DNA of 64,000 nt from an uncultured Aquimarina sp. (GCA_947498785.1 CANMLS010000025.1:1-64000); one strand, 5' to 3'. Counted from the first letter of the stretch, positions 48,614 to 56,129 are shown. Translations and numbers: made by a program. Notes: a model not told the origin generated them from the letters alone.

Positions 48614-48963
48614 TATAGTTTCTATAAAATATTGTTTTTGATGATATGATTCTCGGCCTAACAAGTGAATTAAAACTTGGTTCACACACTACATCTGTGA
48701 ATGGTAAAAAAAAGCTTGTCCAAATAAACAAAGACAAGCTATTCTTCTTCCTATTTAAAAACAATAATCACAAAATAACCAGCACTTTAATTATTCATAT
48801 TTCAAAATTGATGATTTATCACTTGAGGTATCTGAAAACAATAATCAGTCGTTAATAGCATTAATAGAAGCATCATTTTCAAATTAAAGTAGCATATTTA
48901 CAATTTAACCGTTAAGTACAACAATTCAAGAATGTATTATTAATTTCTAAAGAACCACTTACG
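48614..48963. other. Rest of the gap before the second LytS/LytTR operon
   Basis: No credible ORF is seen. Apart from a hairpin at 48713-48740, a match to the LytTR-box consensus (ACCGTTAAG, 48908-48916) and the 13-mer AACAATTCAAGAA (48920-48932) are the only notable items. A near-copy of the latter with one extra A lies at 43837-43850 ahead of the first kinase operon. Confidence 0.35.
48713..48740 (-). terminator. Terminator-like hairpin with no assigned minus-strand gene
   Basis: AGCTTGTC and GACAAGCT form a perfect 8-bp stem around a 12-nt loop. On the minus strand it is followed by T8. No annotated minus-strand gene lies to its right. It may act in the plus direction for the FMN reductase transcript, or end an unseen small RNA. 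Confidence 0.5.
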
Positions 48964-48971
48964 TATCTTTA
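48964..48971 (+). promoter_or_regulatory. Putative -7 element of the second LytS/LytTR operon
   Basis: TATCTTTA in the context ACTTACGTATCTTTAT, 26 bp before the kinase ATG, matching the context before the first operon at 43919. Confidence 0.55.
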
Positions 48972-48997
48972 TCTTCACTAAATCATCAGTACATTAC

Positions 48998-50077
48998 ATG
49001 GTTTCAAAAAACTACTTAAAGAAATTTACCTTTCGTTTTCTTATCATAAACTTGATTTATTTTCTTGTGAAATTCACTATAGATCATGATGATGATGGTA
49101 GTCCATTTGAAAATCCTGGATTTTTTTATTATTGTAGTGCTTTCTTTCTTCTCATGCTTGTCTGGGAGACTAATGATTGGCTAATACAGAGAGAAACAAA
49201 ATCCAAATTGGGAAGAAGTCTGGATATTCATAACGGAATGAAAATTATAGTCGTTAATATGTCGATCGTTGTTCCTGTTATTGCCTTGGTATATTATCTA
49301 GCTATCTTCGAATTCGAAAACATTTGTAACATTGATGCTCACAATCCATGGCTACGATTTAGAATTGATTTTTTCAGGGCTATTATTCTCGGGTTTACGG
49401 CGATTCTTTTTAATCTTTTTTATTATGCTCTCAAACAAAAAAAAGAATTAGAAAATACCATGAATCTATTAAAGAAAGAAGCCATGGCTTCTAAATATAA
49501 ATCTTTAAAAAATCAAATCAGTCCTCATTTCTTATTTAATAGTTTAAACACATTAACCTCTCTCATGTATGAAGATAGAGATTTGGCATCTGATTTTGTT
49601 TCAAGATTAGCCAAATGTTATCGATACATTCTAGATAATCGTGAAGAAGATTTGGTAAGCCTAAAAAAAGAATTAAGTTTTTTAGATTCATTTATATTTA
49701 TGATGAATGTTAGGCATGAAGGTGCATTGAGTATTACAACTCATATTTCTGTTAATCAAAATGAATATCTAATTCCAACATTAACTTTACAAATGTTAAT
49801 AGAGAATGCGCTAAAACACAATTACTACTCTAAAGAGAAACCACTAGAAATTAGTATTATTTCTACAGATAGTAACCAAATTATTATTAAAAACAATTTA
49901 CGGGTAAGAAAACAAAAAGAAGAATCTACTAGGTTAGGGCTTAAAAATATAAAAAAGAGATACTCATTTTATACCAACCAAAAAGTTTTGGTAACAGCAG
50001 AGAATGGCTTTTTTAAAGTCAGTATTCCTCTTTTAGCAAAAAACATTAAAGAAGTTTCTATTATTAAAGCTTTATAA
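48998..50077 (+). CDS. LytS/YehU-type sensor histidine kinase (copy 2)
   Basis: Paralogue of the kinase at 43950. It has the same four-helix membrane module and His177 in QISPHFLFNSLNTLTSLMYE, the ATP-binding N-box in LTLQMLIENALKHNYY and a G-box in RLGLKNIKKRYSFY. The 359 residues include a slightly longer C-terminus. The membrane part diverges more than the kinase part (for example an acidic DHDDDGSPFENP loop), so the two kinases may sense different cues. The stop codon is followed by one base before the ATG of the regulator gene. Confidence 0.92.
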   Translation: MVSKNYLKKFTFRFLIINLIYFLVKFTIDHDDDGSPFENPGFFYYCSAFFLLMLVWETNDWLIQRETKSKLGRSLDIHNGMKIIVVNMSIVVPVIALVYYLAIFEFENICNIDAHNPWLRFRIDFFRAIILGFTAILFNLFYYALKQKKELENTMNLLKKEAMASKYKSLKNQISPHFLFNSLNTLTSLMYEDRDLASDFVSRLAKCYRYILDNREEDLVSLKKELSFLDSFIFMMNVRHEGALSITTHISVNQNEYLIPTLTLQMLIENALKHNYYSKEKPLEISIISTDSNQIIIKNNLRVRKQKEESTRLGLKNIKKRYSFYTNQKVLVTAENGFFKVSIPLLAKNIKEVSIIKAL

Positions 50078-50078
50078 A

Positions 50079-50837
50079 ATGACGGCCATAATTATTGAAG
50101 ATGAAAACATTGCCTCTAGGCGCCTTGCCAATCTCATAGAAGAACTTGCTCCAGAAATAGAAATTGCAGGTCAGATTACTTCTGTAGAGAGCGGTAAACA
50201 TTGGTTTAACAATAATCCTTTACCTGATCTCATTTTTTTAGACATTCAATTGAATGATGGTTATGGTTTTGATATTCTTGATACCTTAGAAAATCACCCA
50301 CCAGTCATATTTACTACTGCGTATAACGAATATTCAATAAGAGGTTTTAAATATAATGGATTAGACTACCTCTTAAAACCAATTGACAAAAAGGATCTTA
50401 ACAACGCACTAACAAAATATCGGAAAAACCTCCCTAGTAATAGTAGTGCTATAGACGAAGAAAAATTTGAGCGAATTAAAAACCTGTTTTCTAAAGAATT
50501 TAAGAAACGATTTATGGTAAAAGTCGGTAATCAATTTAACACTTTTAGTGTAGACGACATCGCATATTTTAAATCTGATGAAGGATTGATTTTTTTACAC
50601 ACACATAAAGATCAACATTATCCTATAGAATATTCTATCGACCAGTTAGAAGATATTTTAGACCCTGTACAATTCTTTAGAATCAATAGAAAGTTTATGG
50701 TTTCTGTTAAAGCCGTTATTGAAATTCATAGTTATTTTAACAGTAGATTACTCTTAAAATTAAGGCCTTCGGATGATGATAATGTAATTGTATCGAGAGA
50801 GCGAACTTCTAATTTCAAAAAGTGGTTAGATTTATAA
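50079..50837 (+). CDS. LytTR response regulator (copy 2)
   Basis: Receiver plus LytTR DNA-binding domain, paralogue of the regulator at 45040. Phospho-Asp55 lies in LIFLDIQLNDGYGFDILD, which is identical in both copies. The LytTR part keeps RFMVKVGNQFNTFSVDDIAY and FFRINRKFMV. The length of 252 residues matches. It is tightly coupled to the upstream kinase and followed by a strong bidirectional terminator. Confidence 0.94.
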   Translation: MTAIIIEDENIASRRLANLIEELAPEIEIAGQITSVESGKHWFNNNPLPDLIFLDIQLNDGYGFDILDTLENHPPVIFTTAYNEYSIRGFKYNGLDYLLKPIDKKDLNNALTKYRKNLPSNSSAIDEEKFERIKNLFSKEFKKRFMVKVGNQFNTFSVDDIAYFKSDEGLIFLHTHKDQHYPIEYSIDQLEDILDPVQFFRINRKFMVSVKAVIEIHSYFNSRLLLKLRPSDDDNVIVSRERTSNFKKWLDL

Positions 50838-50859
50838 CAAAAAGAAATACGTTAAAATA

Positions 50860-50888
50860 AAAACACCCTTTTTACAAAAGGGTGTTTT
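50860..50888. terminator. Bidirectional terminator
   Basis: AAAACACCCTTTT and AAAAGGGTGTTTT form a perfect 13-bp stem with a 3-nt loop. It lies 22 bp past the LytTR stop and 26 bp past the convergent Arc-like gene, serving both transcripts. Confidence 0.85.
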
Positions 50889-50914
50889 ATACTATTATAC
50901 TAAGGAACATAGTA

Positions 50915-51094
50915 TTATTTCTCTTCTGAATTATCTTTATTTTTGGTTTTTAATCGTTTAGCATCTTTAAGGCTTTTATGTATCATCCATTCTAATTGAC
51001 CATTAACACTACGAAACTCATCATCTGCCCATTTCTCTATTAACTTAAAAGTTTCAGGGTCTATTCTAAGAACAAATGATTTTTTCTTACTCAT
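50915..51094 (-). CDS. Small Arc/ribbon-helix-helix-like protein
   Basis: A 59-residue ORF, too short for common gene cut-offs. The sequence starts MSKKKSFVLRIDPETFKLIE and continues KWADDEFRSVNGQLEWMIHK, the pattern of Arc-family ribbon-helix-helix proteins (beta-strand KSFVLRID, helix A ETFKLIEKWADDE, helix B VNGQLEWMIHKSL). The tail is highly charged. Its ATG lies 3 bp after the stop codon of the SPFH-protein gene. Such SPFH-Arc pairs occur together in many Bacteria. It may bind DNA or the SPFH protein; the function is not established. Confidence 0.85.
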   Translation of the reverse strand: MSKKKSFVLRIDPETFKLIEKWADDEFRSVNGQLEWMIHKSLKDAKRLKTKNKDNSEEK

Positions 51095-51097
51095 ATA

Positions 51098-51952
51098 TTA
51101 TGAATGAAGTGTACCGGTATTAATTACAGGAGTCGCTTCTTTATCTCCACATAAAACAACCATAAGATTACTTACCATAGATGCCTTTTTATCTTCATCA
51201 AAATCAATAATGTTATCGTTTGACAACTTAGATAACGCATCCTCTACCATACCCACTGCTCCTTCTACTATCTTTTTACGCGCAGCAACTATAGCAACTG
51301 CCTGTTGCCTCTTTAACATAGAACTTGCAATTTCTGGAGCATAGGCAAGATACCCTATTCTAGCTTCCATGACATGTATTCCAGCAATAGCTAAACGTTC
51401 TGTAATTTCATTCTCCAAAGCTTCATTTACTTCATCCATCCCTGATAACAATGTTACCTCATGTTGTCCATCGGCAAAATTATCATAAGGATAGGAACCC
51501 GCAAGTTTTCTAACTGCCGCATCTGTTTGTACTCTCACAAACTCTTCATATTGATCAACATCAAAGGCTGCTTTATAAGTATCCTCTACTTTCCACACCA
51601 AAATTACATTAATCAAGATTGGATTCCCAATTTTATCATTCACTTTTACCCGTTCACTATAGAAGTTTCTGGCTCGCAAAGAAATTCGTTGCCTCGAATA
51701 AAAAGGGTTAGTCCAAAAGAAGCCATTATCCTTTACTGTTCCTTTATATGCTCCAAAAAGCACCATAACTTTAGAACTATTTGGATTAACAATAAAAAAG
51801 CCCTTAATGATAAAAACTATTACAACTAATAAGGCAAGAATTAAAGGGTTCTCTGTGAAAATAATCCCTAATAGCATTGAAATGATGACTAATACCAAAA
51901 CTCCCAATACGATATAACCATTGCTTGTTTTTATTTTGTTTTCTTGTTTCAT
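51098..51952 (-). CDS. SPFH/Band 7 domain protein
   Basis: Membrane-anchored protein of the SPFH (stomatin/prohibitin/flotillin/HflK) superfamily. Two hydrophobic segments (residues about 12-30 and 36-54) are followed by the SPFH domain (about 58-215; VLFGAYKGTVKDNGFFWTNP, SLRARNFYSERVKVND, RVQTDAAVRKLAGSYPYD). A helical tail contains YAPEIASSMLKRQQAVAIVA. The length of 284 residues is typical of the subgroup that pairs with a short Arc-like protein, encoded 3 bp downstream here. Such proteins form membrane scaffolds; the client is unknown. Confidence 0.9.
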   Translation of the reverse strand: MKQENKIKTSNGYIVLGVLVLVIISMLLGIIFTENPLILALLVVIVFIIKGFFIVNPNSSKVMVLFGAYKGTVKDNGFFWTNPFYSRQRISLRARNFYSERVKVNDKIGNPILINVILVWKVEDTYKAAFDVDQYEEFVRVQTDAAVRKLAGSYPYDNFADGQHEVTLLSGMDEVNEALENEITERLAIAGIHVMEARIGYLAYAPEIASSMLKRQQAVAIVAARKKIVEGAVGMVEDALSKLSNDNIIDFDEDKKASMVSNLMVVLCGDKEATPVINTGTLHS

Positions 51953-52040
51953 AATAATATCATTTTGATATCACAATAATACAAAAAATAATTCAAACCT
52001 CAAAACAACTTTTCATCCTAGACATAATGCTACAAAAAGC

Positions 52041-52070
52041 AAAAACGCCTTTTTTACGGAAGGCGTTTTT
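52041..52070 (-). terminator. Terminator of hsp20
   Basis: AAAAACGCCTT and AAGGCGTTTTT form an 11-bp perfect stem with an 8-nt loop, 34 bp past the hsp20 stop codon, with A/T runs on both sides. Confidence 0.85.
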
Positions 52071-52103
52071 ACATCATTAAATAAAATCTCAAATTAAATC
52101 ACT

Positions 52104-52541
52104 TTATAAAATCTCTATCAACCTTTTAGGCTGTATTTTTGCTTCTTCTTTTTTGGGTATAGTTACCAACAGCACTCCATTTTCATACGAAGCTTCTATT
52201 CCTGTACCTTCTACTGTATCAGGTAAACTAAATGATCTTTTGAAGGCACTATAATTAAACTCTTTTCGTGTGTATTTCCCAATATTTTCTGTATTCTCTT
52301 TTTCAGATTTTATAGCTGAAGAAATTGTAAGCACATCATTATCCAATTCGATGTTAAAATTTTCTTTTGACAATCCAGGCACAGCAAGTTCAATATAAAA
52401 TTCTTCATCTGTTTCTTTTACATTTACTGCTGGAGTGTTATTCCCTATTTTGCCAACATTAGTTGTTCCTCCGAACCAATCTGCAGCTAAAAAATCATCA
52501 AAAAAGAAAGGCAATCTGTCTGTTTTTTTAAGTAAACTCAT
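52104..52541 (-). CDS. Hsp20/alpha-crystallin family small heat-shock protein
   Basis: ATP-independent holdase chaperone. The alpha-crystallin domain spans about residues 38-132: TPAVNVKETDEEFYIELAVP, GLSKENFNIELDNDVLTISS, and the conserved GVLLVTIPK near the end (AxYENGVLxVxxPK). The C-terminal IxI-like motif is weak (RLIEIL). The length of 145 residues is standard. It is monocistronic, with its own terminator and a long upstream gap that must contain its promoter. I did not recognise a CIRCE element. Confidence 0.95.
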   Translation of the reverse strand: MSLLKKTDRLPFFFDDFLAADWFGGTTNVGKIGNNTPAVNVKETDEEFYIELAVPGLSKENFNIELDNDVLTISSAIKSEKENTENIGKYTRKEFNYSAFKRSFSLPDTVEGTGIEASYENGVLLVTIPKKEEAKIQPKRLIEIL

Positions 52542-52771
52542 TATATTTTATTTTAAAGATTATTTTAAATTATAATTTCAAGGAGTACATAGCAATTAGA
52601 GTTCCATTGATATTTTCATGTCATTATGTCTTCATTTACTTATGTATTGATGTCATTTTGTCGCTATTATGTTTTTTTTGATGACATAATCGCATAAAAA
52701 AACCGAAAAACGATTCTTAACAACCATCAGGTTGATCAAAATTCGCTTTCCGGATTCAATAAAAAATCAAT
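52542..52771. other. Upstream region of hsp20
   Basis: Non-coding. Two similar motifs, TGTCATTATGTC and TGTCATTTTGTC, occur within about 50 bp at 52619-52665. They might be regulator sites for hsp20; no factor can be named. The part next to the hairpin at 52772 shows nothing more. Confidence 0.35.
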
Positions 52772-52795
52772 GTTACTCTTCATTTTAAGAGTAAC
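52772..52795 (-). terminator. Terminator of the 32-residue ORF
   Basis: GTTACTCTT and AAGAGTAAC form a perfect 9-bp stem with a 6-nt loop. It starts 8 bp past the stop codon of the small ORF and is followed on the minus strand by ATTGATTTTTT. Confidence 0.7.
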
Positions 52796-52803
52796 TTCGT
52801 AAA

Positions 52804-52902
52804 TTATTTACGAATTGCATCACTTGATGCTCTAGGCAAGCCTTGAATAAAGCTTTTTAAAACCTTAAGATCAATGATAAGAATTCCATAAAAAAGTTTC
52901 AT
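52804..52902 (-). CDS. Candidate 32-residue protein gene
   Basis: Minus-strand ATG to TAA frame of 33 codons. The peptide begins MKLFYGILIIDLKVLKSFIQ and continues GLPRASSDAIRK. The first 20 residues form an amphipathic, partly hydrophobic helix with regularly spaced Lys, and the tail is basic. It does not match any family I know. Support comes from its setting: a TAATTTTG promoter element 74 bp upstream, no neighbouring gene on either side within 260 bp, and a perfect terminator hairpin 8 bp after the stop. It is probably a small membrane-associated protein or a dual-function RNA. The chance of a random short frame remains. Confidence 0.55.
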   Translation of the reverse strand: MKLFYGILIIDLKVLKSFIQGLPRASSDAIRK

Positions 52903-52976
52903 ACAAAAAACGTTTTAAGGTTAAACAAAATGTAATCATTATAATCCACTTTTATATCATCTGACATCAATTACGG

Positions 52977-52984
52977 CAAAATTA
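52977..52984 (-). promoter_or_regulatory. -7 element ahead of the 32-residue ORF
   Basis: The minus strand reads TAATTTTG (TAnnTTTG). A TTG lies 25 bp further upstream, slightly beyond the usual 17-20 bp. A C/G-run (CCCCCC, 52989-52994) separates them. The remaining sequence to 53181 is non-coding with no other recognised feature. Confidence 0.45.
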
Positions 52985-53181
52985 AAGGCCCCCCTTTTTA
53001 TTTGCAGAGCAAAAGACGTATTATTAATCAATTTATTAAACATCGGTTATTTAAAAAACCAAAAGAAATCGACAAAAAGCAACAATGACAGACTAACTGT
53101 ATTGTCCAGAAAATTACCTTAAAATGTTATCAAGGATTAGCCCCCCAAATTCGCTTTTTACCCCTAGATTTTGTGGTTTTA

Positions 53182-53583
53182 TTAGTTGTAGAATCTTGTG
53201 AAAATTGCAATTAATTCTTGTGGTGGAATCACTTTATTTGGATAATCGTACATTTTCTCGAGAACGATATCAATAGCTTCTGGCCTTAGTCCCATATGCA
53301 ATCCTATTTCTTTAATTTTATGAATTTCTATCTGAGAGGTTTCTTGATCTACATTCATTAACAATATCAATCTGTGAAACTGAAGAATTCTCTGTGATTC
53401 TGGTTGCAAATTCTTTTTTTCAACTTCTTTTTCTATTAGCATGTCTATTTCTTCTTTTGTAATTTGAAGTTGTGATGCTATAGCCAAAATAAAATTATAT
53501 TCTAGTTCATTAAGTTTTTTATCTGCTTTTGCAAATTGTATCATTTCTGAAAGCAAACTCAATTTTTCTTCTTTACTATACAT
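53182..53583 (-). CDS. TerB-like protein
   Basis: All-helical protein with resemblance to the tellurite-resistance TerB/DUF533-like fold. The acidic metal-binding pattern is ADKKLNELEYNFILAIASQL, preceded by LLSEMIQFAKADKK (DGKxxxxE-like). The second half repeats the layout with HKIKEIGLHMGLRPEAIDIV. The length of 133 residues fits. No other ter genes are nearby, so involvement in tellurite resistance should not be assumed. It is divergent from the DUF1456 gene. Confidence 0.75.
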   Translation of the reverse strand: MYSKEEKLSLLSEMIQFAKADKKLNELEYNFILAIASQLQITKEEIDMLIEKEVEKKNLQPESQRILQFHRLILLMNVDQETSQIEIHKIKEIGLHMGLRPEAIDIVLEKMYDYPNKVIPPQELIAIFTRFYN

Positions 53584-53684
53584 ATATTCCTTTTACTTTT
53601 TATCGAAAATAATAAATTTCAATTAATTAGATTGTTCATCAAATAATCCTTTCACATATCCTATATCAATTCAATTATAAAATA

Positions 53685-53692
53685 TACCTTTG
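53685..53692 (+). promoter_or_regulatory. -7 element very close to the DUF1456 ATG
   Basis: TACCTTTG matches TAnnTTTG and ends only 4 bp before the ATG at 53697. If used, the transcript would be almost leaderless. Confidence 0.45.
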
Positions 53693-53696
53693 CCTC

Positions 53697-53963
53697 ATGG
53701 GTTTAACAAATAATGACATTTTTAAGAAATTACGGGTCGCACACAAACTACGTGATGATGATATTGTAAAAGTTTGTGCATTAGTTGATTTTAAAGTCAC
53801 TAAGAGTGAATTAGGTGCTATTTTCAGAAATGAAAATCATCCAAAATACATGGAATGCGGAGATCAAATCCTTCGCAATTTTTTAAATGGATTAATCATT
53901 CACCTAAGAGGTCCAATGCCCGAAAAAAAGAAAGATTCCTCAGACCATAAGAATACAAAATAG
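53697..53963 (+). CDS. DUF1456 family protein (YehS-like)
   Basis: Small protein with one DUF1456 domain (the E. coli homologue YehS has two). Conserved segments are MGLTNNDIFKKLRVAHKLRD and the DxVSKSELGAxFRxxxHxxY-type core, here KVTKSELGAIFRNENHPKY. A short charged tail follows. The length of 88 residues suits the single-domain form. Function is unknown. It lies 72 bp before the methyltransferase gene. Confidence 0.85.
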   Translation: MGLTNNDIFKKLRVAHKLRDDDIVKVCALVDFKVTKSELGAIFRNENHPKYMECGDQILRNFLNGLIIHLRGPMPEKKKDSSDHKNTK

Positions 53964-53983
53964 AGTATTACACGTCAAAATAA

Positions 53984-54033
53984 ATGCTTAATTTGGTTGA
54001 AGCTAATAAGTTTACAATCATTCAATTAAGCAT
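53984..54033. repeat. Perfect 10-bp inverted repeat at the methyltransferase start
   Basis: ATGCTTAATT (53984-53993) and AATTAAGCAT (54024-54033) are perfect inverted copies separated by 30 bp. The right arm ends 2 bp before the ATG at 54036. It could be a pair of operator half-sites or a 5'-leader hairpin that hides the start region. Confidence 0.55.
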
Positions 54034-54035
54034 CC

Positions 54036-55640
54036 ATGCTATCTACAGAAGAAAAACAAACCTATCGAGAAGAGCTTTTTCGTCATTTGGATGGAATTGC
54101 AGTCGCTCCAGTTGCCTTCTCATTATATAAAAATAATATTACTGACTATCTTCTGGATAATAAGAAAGTGTCTGTTTCACAAATTGCTGAGGTAAAAAAA
54201 ACCAACGAAGGGTATATTAATGTAGCACTACGTATATTGAGTTCTCAAGGTTGGCTAGAATACAGTATCGACAATAATGAAATAATAATACAGACCAATT
54301 CTCTTTCAAAATCGGCTTTTGATCATTTTTACATCTATGAAGACATTGTGAATCTATTAGAATATTCAGGTAAATTTCACCCTAGGAAATTCGAAATAGA
54401 TCCTTTTCACAAACTTGAACAATTATTTAAAAAATATATAAACCGTTTTGATCTCTTACTTGTAAAAGATAAAACAACAACTCAAATTCAGAATCAAATT
54501 CTTAAACATATTGAAGGTATATTAGTTGGACCAACTACAGTACACTTAGGAATGGGAGGCATGTTTCACAAATATTTTATGGAAGCCTCTTTTAGCGCAG
54601 ATGAATATCATAAATTCCCTGAGAGTTTTGACACCATCCTTACATTTTTGAGTCATTTAGGCTGGTTTAGTAAATCTGGCACAAATTATACCTTTACTGA
54701 TAAAGGGTTGTTTTTTGCCAAAAGAGCATCTGCATATGGAGTTACAGTTTCTTATATCCCGATGTTTAGAAAGATGGATGCCTTACTATTTGGAAACCCT
54801 AATGTATTATGGAACTCTGAAAAAGATATCGAAACCCATGTAGATCGTGAAATGAATGTTTGGGGAAGTGGTGGTGCACACACTACGTACTTCAAAAAAA
54901 TTGATGAAATCATCATTAGCTTATTCAATATGCCTTTGAACGAACAACCGAAAGGGGTTTTGGATATGGGTTGTGGTAATGGAGCTTTTCTAATTCATCT
55001 TTTTGAAGTAATAGCTTCAAAAACATTACGAGGAAAACATCTAGATGATTACCCTTTATTTCTAGTGGGTGCAGATTACAATAAAGCAGCACTAAAAGTC
55101 ACCAGAGCTAATTTAATTCAGGCAGATATATGGGCAAAAGTTATTTGGGGAGATATTAGCAATCCTGATTTACTTCAAAAAGATTTAAAAGAAAAATATA
55201 CTATTGAATTAAAAGATCTATTATCTGTAAGAACATTTCTAGATCATAATAGAATTTGGAGTAAACCAATATCACAACTTGATACATCAAGTCAGTCTAC
55301 AGGAGCTTTTGGGTATCGCGGAAAACGATTATACAATGATGATGTAGAACGCAATTTGAAGGATCATTTTAAGAAATGGAAGCCTCACATTACCAAGTAT
55401 GGCCTTATTGTTATTGAGTTACATACAATTTCACCAAACCTAACCTCTCAAAATCTTGGAAAAACTGCCGCTACGGCATATGACGCCACTCATGGGTTTT
55501 CTGATCAATACATTTTAGAGATTGATGCTTTCCTAAAAGTAATAGAAGAAGTAGGCCTTCAAAGTAATCCTAAATACTTCTCAAAATTTCCTAATTCTGA
55601 GTTAGCAACAGTTAGTATCAATTATATTATTGGCAGATAG
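54036..55640 (+). CDS. Class I SAM-dependent methyltransferase with duplicated N-terminal modules
   Basis: Large (534 residue) protein whose C-terminal half has a class I methyltransferase core. Motif I is VLDMGCGNGAFLIHL at about 308-322, followed by LVGADYNKAALKVTR (motif II, acidic residue binding the ribose) and AKVIWGDISNP (motif III). The N-terminal half holds two winged-helix-like modules of the same design: residues 11-95 (LDGIAVAPVAFSLY, then ILSSQGWLEY) and 150-232 (IEGILVGPTTVHLG, then FLSHLGWFSK). This arrangement resembles polyketide/phenazine-type O- or C-methyltransferases with a dimerisation domain. The substrate is unknown. No biosynthetic cluster surrounds it. Confidence 0.8.
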   Translation: MLSTEEKQTYREELFRHLDGIAVAPVAFSLYKNNITDYLLDNKKVSVSQIAEVKKTNEGYINVALRILSSQGWLEYSIDNNEIIIQTNSLSKSAFDHFYIYEDIVNLLEYSGKFHPRKFEIDPFHKLEQLFKKYINRFDLLLVKDKTTTQIQNQILKHIEGILVGPTTVHLGMGGMFHKYFMEASFSADEYHKFPESFDTILTFLSHLGWFSKSGTNYTFTDKGLFFAKRASAYGVTVSYIPMFRKMDALLFGNPNVLWNSEKDIETHVDREMNVWGSGGAHTTYFKKIDEIIISLFNMPLNEQPKGVLDMGCGNGAFLIHLFEVIASKTLRGKHLDDYPLFLVGADYNKAALKVTRANLIQADIWAKVIWGDISNPDLLQKDLKEKYTIELKDLLSVRTFLDHNRIWSKPISQLDTSSQSTGAFGYRGKRLYNDDVERNLKDHFKKWKPHITKYGLIVIELHTISPNLTSQNLGKTAATAYDATHGFSDQYILEIDAFLKVIEEVGLQSNPKYFSKFPNSELATVSINYIIGR

Positions 55641-55712
55641 AAACAAACTATTATTAGTTGTAACTTTACCTAAGCACTTACATAATTGAAATTTGAAATC
55701 ATTATAAAATTA

Positions 55713-55741
55713 AAAATCCCGGTTGATTAATCCCAGGATTT
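55713..55741. terminator. Weak bidirectional terminator
   Basis: AAATCCCGG and CCAGGATTT pair over 9 bp with one mismatch, between the convergent methyltransferase and small exported protein genes. Confidence 0.5.
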
Positions 55742-55760
55742 AAATAATTTTATAAATGCC

Positions 55761-56129
55761 TTATAACAATATCCCCTGATCAAACGAAATGGGAGACCCC
55801 TCAACAAAACGTACTGGTATTTTGAATAACCTAGTATCAGCATACACCTGCTCCCCTACTTCCTTGTTGTTCAAACGATGTCTGATAAAGCTTTCTAATT
55901 CTTTATTATCCGTATCCACTGATAACACAACCATTTCACTATCATCATTTAGGAATATAGTTACATAGGCTTTTAATTCTTTTGCTATTTTAAAAGAGGG
56001 CTTTTTTAACAATGTTTTTACTCTTTTATTAATAACATTTTGTGTCTTAGTTATTGGATCTGTATTTGCACTTACAATACTTATCATTGCAAATGTAAAT
56101 GCCAAAAACATTACATTTAATTTTTTCAT
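55761..56129 (-). CDS. Small exported protein of unknown function
   Basis: A 122-residue protein with a signal peptide (residues 1-21, ISIVSA). The mature part has an alpha/beta pattern: KELKAYVTIFLNDDSEMVVL (strand-rich) and DNKELESFIRHRLNNKEV (helix), ending in VRFVEGSPISF. I do not recognise the family. It resembles small periplasmic proteins common in Flavobacteria with a TonB-C-terminal-like strand-helix-strand layout, but this is only an impression. It is convergent with the methyltransferase gene. Confidence 0.6.
   Translation of the reverse strand: MKKLNVMFLAFTFAMISIVSANTDPITKTQNVINKRVKTLLKKPSFKIAKELKAYVTIFLNDDSEMVVLSVDTDNKELESFIRHRLNNKEVGEQVYADTRLFKIPVRFVEGSPISFDQGILL

Noticed and set aside
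48552..48855. Short overlapping ORFs on both strands after the FMN reductase gene
   Set aside because: They run through a terminator-like hairpin and an inverted repeat and show no family resemblance.
53182..53583. Tellurite-resistance operon
   Set aside because: Only a lone TerB-like protein is present; no other ter genes flank it.
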